Notes under the pieces: generated by a model
Told to the model about the DNA's origin: nothing
The model's database searches: none
The model's input: the letters and a program-made list of their open reading frames with translations, nothing else
Source of the DNA: DASSBR01 sp035708085
GTDB lineage: Bacteria; Pseudomonadota; Gammaproteobacteria; Natronospirales; DASSBR01
Reading direction: 5' to 3'
Length of the DNA: 64,000 bases
Assembly (NCBI GenBank): GCA_035708085.1
Contig: DASSTE010000074.1
Span: 68,001-132,000 of the forward strand
Part shown: positions 53,380-62,900 of the stretch, in pieces
Position numbering within the stretch: position 1 is the stretch's first letter
Layout: the number at the start of each line of letters is the position of its first letter
Program-made: the position numbers and the translations under genes

Positions 53380-54441
53380 TTACTCGATTAACGCGACGGT
53401 TTTCACCTGCGCGTATACCTGCAAGCCCGGCTGAAGTTCCAGCATCGCGTACGACTTGCGCGTGATCCGGGACAGCAACGCCGCGCCGCCGGCATCAAGT
53501 CGCAACAACATGCGGCTCCCGTCGAGCGCATCGGCGGCGACAATGCGCGCGGGAATCACATTCAGAATGCTGGTCTGCGCATCGCCTTCGAGGCTGATAC
53601 TGACATCGCGCGCGGCGATGCGCACGCGCAGCTTGTGGCCGAGCGGGGCGTCATGTTTCGCCAGCGCCAGCCTTCCGCCGGCGAATTCGAGATAACTGAG
53701 CCGGTACTCATCATCGTGTTCGGCGACGACCGCGTCGACAATCGCCGCCGCCTCGCTTTCGCGCGCGAGCGGCAGGTCGAGGCGGGTAAACATCTCGGCC
53801 ACCGGCCCGCTTGCCGCCACCCGTCCCGCATCGAGCAGCGCCAAGTGATGGCCGAGGCGCGCGGCTTCGGCCATCGAGTGCGTGACGTATACGACCGGAA
53901 TCGACAGCGCCTGATGCAACTGTTCCAGCAGGGGCATAATCGCGTGTTTCGCCTCGCGATCCAGCCCGGCGAGCGGCTCGTCCATCAACAGCAACTGCGG
54001 ACTGCTGATCAACGCACGGGCGATGGCGACGCGCTGGCGCTCGCCACCCGACAACTCGTCCGGCATGCGATCGAGCAGCGCGTGAAGTTCCAGCCACTGC
54101 GCGGCTGCGTCCGGTGAAACGTCGGCTTGCCGCGCCCGCCTGCGCGCGTATTCCAGATTGCCGCGCACCGTCAGGTGCGGGAACAACGCAGCGTCCTGAA
54201 ATACGTAGCCGATCGCGCGCCGGTGCGGCGGCAGCCAGATGCCGCGATCACTGTCCTGCCAGCACATATCACCGAAGCGCAAGCGACCCTGCGGCGCGCG
54301 TTCCAGCCCGGCGATGCAACGCAGCAGCGTCGTCTTGCCGGCGCCGGAGCGGCCGAACAGCACGCTGACGCCGCGCGACGGCAGGCGCAAGTCGATATCC
54401 AGATCGAAGGCCTGCTTGCGCAGCCGGAAACGGGCGCTCAC
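53380..54441 (-). CDS. modC: Molybdate ABC transporter ATPase
   Basis: 353 residues. Walker A GRSGAGKTT, Q loop in GYVFQDAALFPHLTV, signature LSGGERQRVAIARAL, Walker B LLLMDEPLAGLD, H loop VVYVTHSM. A C-terminal MOP-type molybdate-binding region (LRVRIAARDVSISL) follows. The start is GTG 54441, overlapping the modB stop (GTGA); the same frame is open far upstream opposite modB but that part is not a gene. Confidence 0.94.
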   Translation of the reverse strand: MSARFRLRKQAFDLDIDLRLPSRGVSVLFGRSGAGKTTLLRCIAGLERAPQGRLRFGDMCWQDSDRGIWLPPHRRAIGYVFQDAALFPHLTVRGNLEYARRRARQADVSPDAAAQWLELHALLDRMPDELSGGERQRVAIARALISSPQLLLMDEPLAGLDREAKHAIMPLLEQLHQALSIPVVYVTHSMAEAARLGHHLALLDAGRVAASGPVAEMFTRLDLPLARESEAAAIVDAVVAEHDDEYRLSYLEFAGGRLALAKHDAPLGHKLRVRIAARDVSISLEGDAQTSILNVIPARIVAADALDGSRMLLRLDAGGAALLSRITRKSYAMLELQPGLQVYAQVKTVALIE

Positions 54442-55130
54442 GCCGTCCGGCGGATACGTTGAACTTGTCGCACGCGGCGATGGTTCAGCGCGTACAGCAA
54501 TATCAGCAGCACGAACGCCCATCCGATAATCCCGGCTGAAAGTAGATTGGCTTGTCCATAATTCAGCGCCTCGACGTGATCGTAAATCGCCACCGACAGC
54601 ACGCGCGTCTTGCCGGGGATGTTGCCGCCGATCATCAGCACGACGCCGAATTCCCCGACCGTGTGCGCAAAACCGAGGCCGGCGGCGGTGATGATGCCGG
54701 GCCGCGCGAGCGGCAGGACGACGCTTCTGAAGCGGTCCAGCGGGCCGGCACGCATTGTCGCCGCCGCTTCGAGCATGCGCGAATCGATAGCCGCGAACGC
54801 GTTGTATAACGGCTGCACGACGAACGGCAGCGAATACATCACCGAGCCGATCACAAGACCGGTGAAGGTAAAGGCGAGCCCGCCGCCGCCCAGCGCGCGA
54901 CTGATGCGCCCGATCGGCCCGTCGGGCGCCAGCGCGAGCAGCAGGTAGAAACCGATCACCGTCGGCGGCAGCACGACCGGCAGCGCCGTCAGCGCGAGCA
55001 CCACCGGCTTGAACGGCGATCGCGTGCGCGCCAGCCACCAGGCGAGCGGCGTGCCGAGGATCAGCAGGATCAGCGTGGTCAGCCCCGCCAGTTGCAGCGT
55101 CAGCCAGACCGCATTCAGGTCCGCGTTCAT
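54438..55130 (-). CDS. modB: Molybdate ABC transporter permease
   Basis: 230 residues with about five helices and the permease EAA loop (LEAAATMRAGPLDRFRSVVL, PLARPGIITAAGLGFAHTVG). Forms the membrane channel with ModC and ModA. ATG 55130 overlaps the modA stop (ATGA). Confidence 0.94.
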   Translation of the reverse strand: MNADLNAVWLTLQLAGLTTLILLILGTPLAWWLARTRSPFKPVVLALTALPVVLPPTVIGFYLLLALAPDGPIGRISRALGGGGLAFTFTGLVIGSVMYSLPFVVQPLYNAFAAIDSRMLEAAATMRAGPLDRFRSVVLPLARPGIITAAGLGFAHTVGEFGVVLMIGGNIPGKTRVLSVAIYDHVEALNYGQANLLSAGIIGWAFVLLILLYALNHRRVRQVQRIRRTA

Positions 55131-55870
55131 GGCAGCCGGTAGCCGAAACGCGCAATGATCGAGCGCGCCTTCGTTTTCAAATACTGCATAAATGCGCGTG
55201 CGGACGGATTGTCCTGCCCATGTTTCAGCAGCACTGCCTGTTGTGTCAGCGGTCGATACAGCTTTTGCGGCACCGGCCACGTCGCGCCGCGTGCGGCAAC
55301 CAGTTGCGATCGCGCGACCAATCCGAGTGCCGCGTTGCCGCTCACCACGAACTGGTAGGCCTGGTTGATGCTCTCGCCGCGCACCAGTCGTGGCGCGATC
55401 GCAGGCCACAAATGCAGACTGACCAGCACCTGTTTCGCGGCGGCGCCATACGGGGCAGTGCGCGGATCGGCGATGGCGAGATGATCGAAATCATCCTGCT
55501 TCAGCACCTGTTCGCTGACTGTTCCGCGCCGCGGCGCCCACAGCACAAGCTCGCCGATGGCATAGGTAAAGCGGCTGCCAGGGACGGTGAGGCCCGCCTG
55601 TTCCAGCCGCCCGGGGCGGGCGGCATCCGCGGCGAGAAACAGGTCGTAGGGCGCACCATGACTGATTTGCGCAAACAGCGCGCCGGTAGATGCGCTGCTG
55701 GTACGGATCACATAGCCGGTCTGCCTTTCGAATTGCTTTGTCAGTCTCTGCATCGGGCGGGTGAAGTTGGCAGCGACGGCGGCATAGGCTGTTTCGCCAG
55801 CAGCGTATGCCGGCATCCATGCCACGAGAGCAAACGTAAATGCAGCAAGAAATGACGAAAAGAAAATCAT
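55127..55870 (-). CDS. modA: Molybdate-binding periplasmic protein
   Basis: 247 residues with a signal peptide. The ModA pattern is clear: AAVAANFTRPMQRLTKQFER, RTSSASTGALFAQISHGAPY (oxyanion contact) and YDLFLAADAARPGRLEQAG. It captures molybdate or tungstate. ATG 55870 overlaps the moeA stop (ATGA). Confidence 0.93.
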   Translation of the reverse strand: MIFFSSFLAAFTFALVAWMPAYAAGETAYAAVAANFTRPMQRLTKQFERQTGYVIRTSSASTGALFAQISHGAPYDLFLAADAARPGRLEQAGLTVPGSRFTYAIGELVLWAPRRGTVSEQVLKQDDFDHLAIADPRTAPYGAAAKQVLVSLHLWPAIAPRLVRGESINQAYQFVVSGNAALGLVARSQLVAARGATWPVPQKLYRPLTQQAVLLKHGQDNPSARAFMQYLKTKARSIIARFGYRLP

Positions 55871-57078
55871 AGCGGCGTCCACTGGAGCAGCGTTCCGGCT
55901 TCGATCGGTTCGTCTCCGGGCGGCACCCAAACCAGCGCATCCGCCTCTTGCAGATTGCTTAACATATGCGAGCCTTGCCGGGGCAGTGGATGAAGCTCTA
56001 CAACGCCGCCGCTGCCCGTCGTTCGTCGCGCGCGCACCAGGTTCGTGCGCGCGCGGTCCGGGTTGAGTTCTTCGGCCAGCAGCCCCGGAAACAGCGGTGG
56101 CCCGGGATTTGCGCTACCTGCCAGCGCTTCAAGTACACGCCTCGCATGAAACACTAGGCCAATCAAAACCGCGGCCGGGTTGCCCGGCAGGCCGAGCAGA
56201 AAGCAGCCGTTGCGGCGCGCGAAGTACAGCGGCTTGCCGGGCTTCTGCGCCACCTTCCAGAACAACCTCTCTGCACCCAGTTGTTCCGCTACCTTCGGGA
56301 TGTAATCGCGGTCGCCGACCGACACGCCGCCGGTAGTGATGACGAGGTCGGCATTGTGCAACGCGGCGCCGAGCGCCGCTTCGACTTCGCCGGCTTCGTC
56401 GCGTACATACTGCAGCTCAGGTTGCGGCAGCCGGTTCTCCAGCAGCCACGCGCGCACCAGCGGACCGTTGGCATCATGCACCTGGCCGTGCTGCAGCGGT
56501 TGTCCCGCGGGCACCAGTTCATCGCCGGTAATCAGCACGCTGATGCGTGGCCGCTTGTGTGCCCGAATGGCAGCAACACCGGCCATTGCCAATGCCGCCA
56601 GCAGCCCCGGCGTGACGCGCTGCCCCGCCTGGCCGAGCGGCGCGCCGCGTTGCAGTTCTTCAGCCTGAAAGCGAATGTCTCCGCCCGGTTCAACCGGCGC
56701 CGATACCGCGACGTGGCCGTCCACACGCGTTACCCGCTCCTGCCGGACGATGGCATCGCAATCCGGCGGCAAGGGTGCGCCGGTCAGAATGCGCATGGTT
56801 TGTCCGGTCGCGAGCGCCGTCGGAAGCTCGCGGGCGCCGGCCGCAATCTCGCCGCGGATATTGAGTTGCACGGGCCGATCGGTTGTCGCCGCGGCGATAT
56901 CGGCCGCGCGGACGGCGTAGCCGTCGACCGCCGTCTGCGAAAAGGCGGGCAGATCCACTGCCGCTTGCGCCGGTTCGGCGAGCACCCGATCGAGCGCGGC
57001 ATCGATCGGAACCGATTCTGCGCCAAGCGGTTTCACCACTTCGAGGTATCGGGCGAGAGCTGCGTCGAGCGCAATCAT
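55867..57078 (-). CDS. moeA: Molybdopterin molybdotransferase
   Basis: 403 residues. MoeA features: LPAFSQTAVDGYAVRAADI, RILTGAPLPPDCDAIVRQE, VLITGDELVPAGQPLQHGQV, ITTGGVSVGDRDYI and LLGLPGNPAAVLIG. It inserts molybdate into adenylylated molybdopterin. ATG 57078, 3 nt after the mobA-moaA stop. Confidence 0.95.
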   Translation of the reverse strand: MIALDAALARYLEVVKPLGAESVPIDAALDRVLAEPAQAAVDLPAFSQTAVDGYAVRAADIAAATTDRPVQLNIRGEIAAGARELPTALATGQTMRILTGAPLPPDCDAIVRQERVTRVDGHVAVSAPVEPGGDIRFQAEELQRGAPLGQAGQRVTPGLLAALAMAGVAAIRAHKRPRISVLITGDELVPAGQPLQHGQVHDANGPLVRAWLLENRLPQPELQYVRDEAGEVEAALGAALHNADLVITTGGVSVGDRDYIPKVAEQLGAERLFWKVAQKPGKPLYFARRNGCFLLGLPGNPAAVLIGLVFHARRVLEALAGSANPGPPLFPGLLAEELNPDRARTNLVRARRTTGSGGVVELHPLPRQGSHMLSNLQEADALVWVPPGDEPIEAGTLLQWTPL

Positions 57079-57081
57079 TTG

Positions 57082-58665
57082 CTACCCGCCGATGTAGGAC
57101 ATTTCGACCTTCTGTTCCGCGCTCGCCTGCGCCGCGCGCAGTTCGGAATAGCGGTCGCTGCGCCGCATCCACAGCGCGCCCAGCCGGCGTTGCAGGTTGG
57201 TCTCGGAGATGCCGCCGCGGAGCAGTTTGCGCAGATCGAAACCCTCGCGCGCAAACAGGCACGTGTACAGGCGCCCGTCGGCGGACAGCCTGGCGCGGGT
57301 GCAGTCGCCGCAGAACGGGCGGCTGATCGACGTGATGAAACCGATTTCGCCACCACCGTCGCCGTAGCGATAGCGGCGAGCAACTTCGCCCGCGTAGTGC
57401 GGCTCCAGCGCAGTCAACGGCCAGCGCGCCGCAATCGCATCGCGAATCTCGGCGGCCGGGACGACCTCATCCGAGCGCCAGCCGTTGCTGTTGCCGACGT
57501 CCATGTACTCGATGAAACGCAGCACGTGGCCGCTGTGCCGGAAGCGCTCCGCCATCGCCAGCACGTCGCCATCATTGGTGCCGCGTTTGACGACCATGTT
57601 GATCTTGACCGGCGCGAGCCCCACGCGGGCCGCCGCTTCGATACCGGCAATGACTTCGGAAACGGGCGTGACACTGTCGGCCATGCGGCGGAAGCGGCTG
57701 CCGTCGAGCGTATCAAGGCTGACGGTCACGCGATTGAGGCCGGCGGCTTGCAGTGCGTTTGCATGGCGGGCGAGCAGGGCGCCGTTGGTTGTCAACGCGA
57801 TGTCGTCGAGGCCGCCGATCGAGGCGAGCATCGCAATCAGCCGGTCAAGGTCGCGGCGCAACAGCGGTTCGCCACCGGTCAGGCGGACCTTGCGCACACC
57901 GAGTGCGGCGGCCGCGCGGGCGATGCGTTCAATCTCCTCGAAGCTGAGCAGATCGGTACGCGGCAGAAAGCGGTGGCCGGCGCCGAAGGCCGCGCGCGGC
58001 ATGCAATAAACACAGCGGAAATTACAGCGGTCGGTGACGGAGACGCGCAGGTCGCGCAGCGGGCGATTCAGGCGGTCTTTAATCGACGAACGAGATGCGA
58101 CTTCGTCGGGCGAGTTCAGGTTCACGAATGCCATCGCGCAGTCGGAAAAATCGACCCGCGCGATCCCATGGTGCCCGTACCATTCGTGGACACTGCGCCC
58201 GCCTTCATTCATGAATTGGCGCACATCCGGCAGAAGCGACGTGTGCAACAACGCAAATAGCGGCTGCAGACGACTGCCATCATCGGCGACCGCGATCTCC
58301 GCGCCGGCAGCGGCTGCCTGGTATAGCCGTACCGCCAGGTTCCGCGGCAGGCGCGGTCCGTCACACGGTGCGATCAGTACGTAAGGCGTCGCAGCTGTGG
58401 ATAATGCGCTGGCAATTCCGGCTAATGGTCCAGCGTAGCCGGGTTGCTCGTCCGACAGCACGGGGCAATTGTATTTTCCATAGCGGGCAAGGTTGCGGTT
58501 GGCGACGATAACCACCGTACCCACCTGCGGGCGCAGGCGTGTCAAAACGTGCTCGATCAGGGGCCGGCCGTCGACATTGATCAGGCCCTTGTCGCGCCCG
58601 CCCATGCGCGAGCCGCGTCCGCCTGCCAAAATCGCGCCCGTGACTTGCCGGCGCCATTCGTTCAT
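57082..58665 (-). CDS. MobA-MoaA fusion (Mo-cofactor guanylyltransferase + GTP 3',8-cyclase)
   Basis: 527 residues. Residues 1-190 are MobA (GAILAGGRGSRMGGRDKGL, YAGPLAGIASAL, VLIAPCDGPRLP), which makes the MGD form needed by formate dehydrogenase. Residues about 200-527 are MoaA, a radical-SAM enzyme (SVTDRCNFRCVYCMP, VRLTGGEPLLRRDL) with the C-terminal cluster FCGDCTRARLSADGRLYTCL and terminal Gly-Gly. First and last steps of the pathway on one chain. ATG 58665 overlaps the upstream stop (ATGA). Confidence 0.93.
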   Translation of the reverse strand: MNEWRRQVTGAILAGGRGSRMGGRDKGLINVDGRPLIEHVLTRLRPQVGTVVIVANRNLARYGKYNCPVLSDEQPGYAGPLAGIASALSTAATPYVLIAPCDGPRLPRNLAVRLYQAAAAGAEIAVADDGSRLQPLFALLHTSLLPDVRQFMNEGGRSVHEWYGHHGIARVDFSDCAMAFVNLNSPDEVASRSSIKDRLNRPLRDLRVSVTDRCNFRCVYCMPRAAFGAGHRFLPRTDLLSFEEIERIARAAAALGVRKVRLTGGEPLLRRDLDRLIAMLASIGGLDDIALTTNGALLARHANALQAAGLNRVTVSLDTLDGSRFRRMADSVTPVSEVIAGIEAAARVGLAPVKINMVVKRGTNDGDVLAMAERFRHSGHVLRFIEYMDVGNSNGWRSDEVVPAAEIRDAIAARWPLTALEPHYAGEVARRYRYGDGGGEIGFITSISRPFCGDCTRARLSADGRLYTCLFAREGFDLRKLLRGGISETNLQRRLGALWMRRSDRYSELRAAQASAEQKVEMSYIGG

Positions 58666-59789
58666 GAGGCAGCCCTGGTGAGGGTCGGCGATGCGCAGCA
58701 GGAACAATGCGGATCCGCTTTGAATTTCAGGCTGCGGAACTTGCCGGCCAGCGCGTCGAAGTGCAGCAGACGCCCGGTCAGCGGCTCGCCGATCCCGAGC
58801 AGGATTTTGAGCGTTTCGGTCGCCAGCAGCAGCCCGATCACGCCGGGCAGCACGCCGAGCACACCGGCTTCGCTGCACGGCGGCGCGATGCCGGGCGGCG
58901 GCAATTCGGGATAGAGGCAGCGGTAGCATGGGCCATGGCCATGCCAGAACACTGACGCCTGGCCTTCGAAGCGGTGGATCGATCCATACACATCCGGCAC
59001 GCCGAGCGCGACACAGGCATCGTTGACGGCGTAGCGGGTAGTGAAGTTGTCGGAACCGTCGACGACGACGTCGTAGCTCCGGCAGATGTCCTCGGCATTG
59101 TCGCGGTCGAGACGGGTTTCGTGCGGCTCGATCGCAACGGCTGGGTTAATGGCTTCCAGGCCGGCGCGTGCCGAAGCGACCTTGGCGCTGCCGGTGCGTG
59201 CGTCGGCATGCAGCACCTGCCTGTGCAGATTGCTGCGCTCGACGCGATCGGAATCGACGATGCCTAGCATGCCGACCCCAGCCGCAGCGAGGTACATCGC
59301 CGCCGGCGAACCGAGGCCGCCCGCACCGATAAGCAACACCTTGCTATCCAGCAGGCGTCGCTGGCCGCGCTCGCCGATCTCCGGCAGGACGATCTGGCGC
59401 GCGTAGCGTTCGCGCGCCTGTGCGTCGAGCGGGCGGGGCAACTCAAAAGGAAGCCCGTCGTTCTGCCAGCGTTTGAAGCCGCCGGCAACGGAGCGCACAT
59501 CGCGATAGCCCAGTTGCTGCAGGCTGTCGGCGGCTAACAGCGATCGCGTTCCGCTGGCGCAGATCAGCAGGACGGGTCGCTCGGGGTCGGGCGCGAGTTC
59601 GCCAATGCGCAGTTCAAGGAAGCTGCGGCCGACGTGATGCGCGCCGGTGGGGCTGCCGGCGCCGAGTTCGTCGCGCTCGCGCACGTCGATCAGTAGCGCG
59701 CCCTGCGCCATCAGGTCGAGCGCGGTTCGCGGGGCGACCTCGGGAATCGTCTGTTTAAGCCCGGCAAGGCGTGTTTGCAACGAAGACAT
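58662..59789 (-). CDS. moeB: Rhodanese-MoeB fusion (MoaD-activating enzyme)
   Basis: 375 residues. Residues 1-120 are a rhodanese domain (LLIDVRERDELGAG, active Cys77 in LLICASGTRS); residues 130-375 are the ThiF/MoeB adenylyltransferase (LLIGAGGLGSPAAMYLAAAG, DNFTTRYAVNDAC, zinc Cys in PCYRCLYPE and CSCC). It adenylates the MoaD C-terminus and can supply sulfur. Many MoeB-rhodanese fusions have the rhodanese at the C-terminus; here it is first. ATG 59789 is chosen (GGAT 7 nt upstream); in-frame ATG 59813 is possible. First gene of the minus-strand molybdenum operon. Confidence 0.9.
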   Translation of the reverse strand: MSSLQTRLAGLKQTIPEVAPRTALDLMAQGALLIDVRERDELGAGSPTGAHHVGRSFLELRIGELAPDPERPVLLICASGTRSLLAADSLQQLGYRDVRSVAGGFKRWQNDGLPFELPRPLDAQARERYARQIVLPEIGERGQRRLLDSKVLLIGAGGLGSPAAMYLAAAGVGMLGIVDSDRVERSNLHRQVLHADARTGSAKVASARAGLEAINPAVAIEPHETRLDRDNAEDICRSYDVVVDGSDNFTTRYAVNDACVALGVPDVYGSIHRFEGQASVFWHGHGPCYRCLYPELPPPGIAPPCSEAGVLGVLPGVIGLLLATETLKILLGIGEPLTGRLLHFDALAGKFRSLKFKADPHCSCCASPTLTRAAS

Positions 59790-59937
59790 CGGGATCCGTC
59801 CCGCGAAGCTCATATCCGTTGAAGCTTCGAGCATACCATAAGCCTTCAGCGCCAAAGCTTTGCGGCCGGCGCCTTTTATGTGAAACTTGACGAACGCCTA
59901 TCGCATTGGATGCTGCCTCATCAAGGAGGGCCCCGCC

Positions 59938-62900
59938 GTGAACTACTTTCGTCCGCTTTGCATCATCGCCGCATTTCTCGTCATCAGCCTGCCGGCCGCG
60001 GCCGAACATCTGCTGCTGCGCTTTCCGACGATTCACGACAACACGATCGTGTTCGAAGCCGCCGGTAACCTGTGGAAGGTTGATCGCCATGGCGGCACGG
60101 CGATCCGCCTGACGAGCGAAAAGGGCTACGACGAAATGCCGCGGTTCTCGCCCGACGGCAAGACCATCGCGTTTACCGGGCAATACGAGGGCAACACGGA
60201 CGTCTACACGATTCCGGCCGATGGCGGCGTCGCCAGACGACTGACGTTTCATTCCGACGTGGTGACCGCGCCGCCGACGCGATGGGGACCGGACAACATG
60301 GTGTTCGGCTGGACGCCGGACGGCAAACACATCGTGTTTTACAGCCGTCGCAATACGCCGAATTCCTGGTATGGCCAGTTGTTCGAGATTCCGGCCGACG
60401 GCGGTCTGCCGACGCAACTGCCGGTGCCGAAAGGCGGCATGCTGTCGTTTAACGCCGACGGCAGCAAGATGGCCTACAACCGCATTTTTCGCAACTTCCG
60501 CACCTGGAAGGATTATTACGGCGGTCTCGCGCAGGACATCTGGATTTACGATTTCAATACGCACAAGGTTCAGCGAATTACACACTGGAAGGGCACCGAC
60601 ACCGCGCCGATGTGGTATCGGAACAAGATTTATTTCATCTCGGATCGCGGCTCCGACAAGACGATGAATCTGTGGGTCTACGATCTCGGCAGCCAGCAGT
60701 TCCGCGAAATCACCCACTTCGATACCTACGACATCGATTGGCCGAGCCTCGGCAATAACGCCATCGTGTTTGGCGACGGCGGCGAGCTGTACGTGCTCGA
60801 CCTGCCGTCCGAGCAGTTGCACAGGATAAATGTTGATGTTCCCGACGATGGTCTCGACCGGCGCCCGCGGATCGTCGATGCCAGCAAGACCATCATGGAC
60901 TTCGCGATCGCGCCGAACGGCAAGCGCGCATTGTTCGCGGCGCGCGGCAACATCTTTACCGTGCCGGAAGAGCACGGCGCGACCCGCAATCTGACGCACA
61001 CATCGAATGCCCGCGAACAGCATCCGGCCTGGTCGCCGGATGGAAAATGGGTTGCCTACGTGACCGACGCGAGCGGCGAGAGTGAAATCGCAATCCGGCC
61101 GGCCGACGGGCTCGGCCAGCCAACGCAGCTTACCCAACTGAAGAACGCCTACCTGTTCGACCCGACGTGGGCGCCGGGCAGCGACAAGATTGCGTTTTCG
61201 GATAGCGACAACCGGCTCTGGTATGTCGACGTCTCGTCGCACCGCGTGGTACAGGTTGCGCACGATCCGCGCAGCCGCATGCACGACTTTTCGTGGTCGC
61301 CGGATGGCCGCTGGCTCGCCTACTCGAAGCAGGCGAAGAACAACATGAGCGAGATTTATCTTTACAACCTCGACGACAATAAATCGACGCAGATCAGCAA
61401 TGGCTGGAATAACGATCGTGACCCGGTGTTCAGCTCAAACGGCAAATACCTGTATTTCATTTCGGCCCGCCACGAGAACCCGACGTTCAGCGAGAGCGAA
61501 TTCAATATCGCGACGCTGAAGATGGACGGCATCTACGTCGCGACGCTGGACAAGGACACGCCGTCGCCGTTTCCGCCGCAAACCGACGAGGGCGCGGTCG
61601 AGAAGCACAAGCAGAAAAAGGAAAAGCACGCCGACCAGCCGCACGAGCCGGGAGCAATCAAGCCGATTCACATCGACCTTGACGGTCTGATGAATCGCGC
61701 AGTGCCGGTGCCGATCCCATCGGCCAGTATTTACGGCCTCGCGTCGAGCGCGGATCGCATTTACTACCTGACGGCACCGCCGCAGACGATCCAGGGGCCG
61801 CTCGCGGGCGCCGAAAACGAGCTGCACGTTTACGAACTGGCCGAGCGCAAGGACCACACGCTGGTGACCGGCCTCGACGGCTACCACTTGTCGGCCAACG
61901 GCGCGCGTTTCATTTACAAGAATGGCGACGACTACACGATTGAAAACGCACTGCCGGACAAGTCTGACGACAAACATCAGCTCGACCTCGGTCACATGGA
62001 AGAGCGCATCGATCCGGTGGCCGAGTGGGGCGAGATGTATCACCAGGCGTGGCGGCTGTACCGGGACATTTTCTATAACGCGAAAATGAACGGCTACAAC
62101 TGGAACGCCATCGGCGAACGCTACGGCAAGCTGTTGCCGCTGCTCGGTTGCCGCGAAGACCTCAATTTCCTGATCGGCGACATGATCGCGTCGTTGTCGA
62201 ATTCGCACACGTACGTTGCCGGCGGCGACTTCGGCGTCGACGAGGAGACACACCGGACCGGATTGCTGGGCGTCGACTTCGGCCTTGACCGATCGTCCGG
62301 GCGCTATTACTTCAAGAAGATCTATGCGGGCGACAACACCCGCCCGAACTACCGCTCGCCACTCACCGAGCCGGGCGTCAATGTCCGCCAGGGCGATTAC
62401 CTGCTGGCAGTGAATGGTGTGCCGCTCAAGGCGCCGACCAACCCATACAAGCTGTTCGTCGATACTGCCGGCGAGCAGGTCGAGTTGACCGTGGCCGACA
62501 ATCCGTCCGGCGATAACAAGCGTAACGTGACCGTGCAGACGCTCGACAGCGAACTCAAGATTCGACTCAAGGCGTGGATCGATCACAACCGCGACTACGT
62601 CGCGAAGAAGTCGGACGGCAAGATCGGCTACATCTACCTGTCGGACATGGGCGCGCTGGGCATGAACCAGTTCATCCGCCAGTTCTACGCGCAGATCGAC
62701 AGGCAAGGGTTGATCATCGACGACCGCTGGAACGGCGGCGGCTTCATCGATCCGATTGTGCTCGAACGCTTGCGGCGCGTGCTGGTTGGCATGTCGACGA
62801 CGCGGCAGCGTGCGCCGATGACCGAGCCCCGCGAAGTGCTGCACGGTTACATGGCGACGCTGATCAATCACTACTCGGCATCCGATGGCGACATCTTCCC

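Noticed and set aside
53380..55155. Apparent 591-residue ModC with a long N-terminal extension
   Set aside because: The first ~238 residues are the modB region read in another frame; GTG 54441 overlapping the modB stop gives a normal ModC.
56281..58260. 659-residue open frame on the plus strand
   Set aside because: Antisense to moeA and mobA-moaA, both well supported; low-complexity Arg/Ala/Val composition.
58322..58328. TATAGCC inside mobA-moaA
   Set aside because: No right arm at 3-nt spacing and no promoter context.
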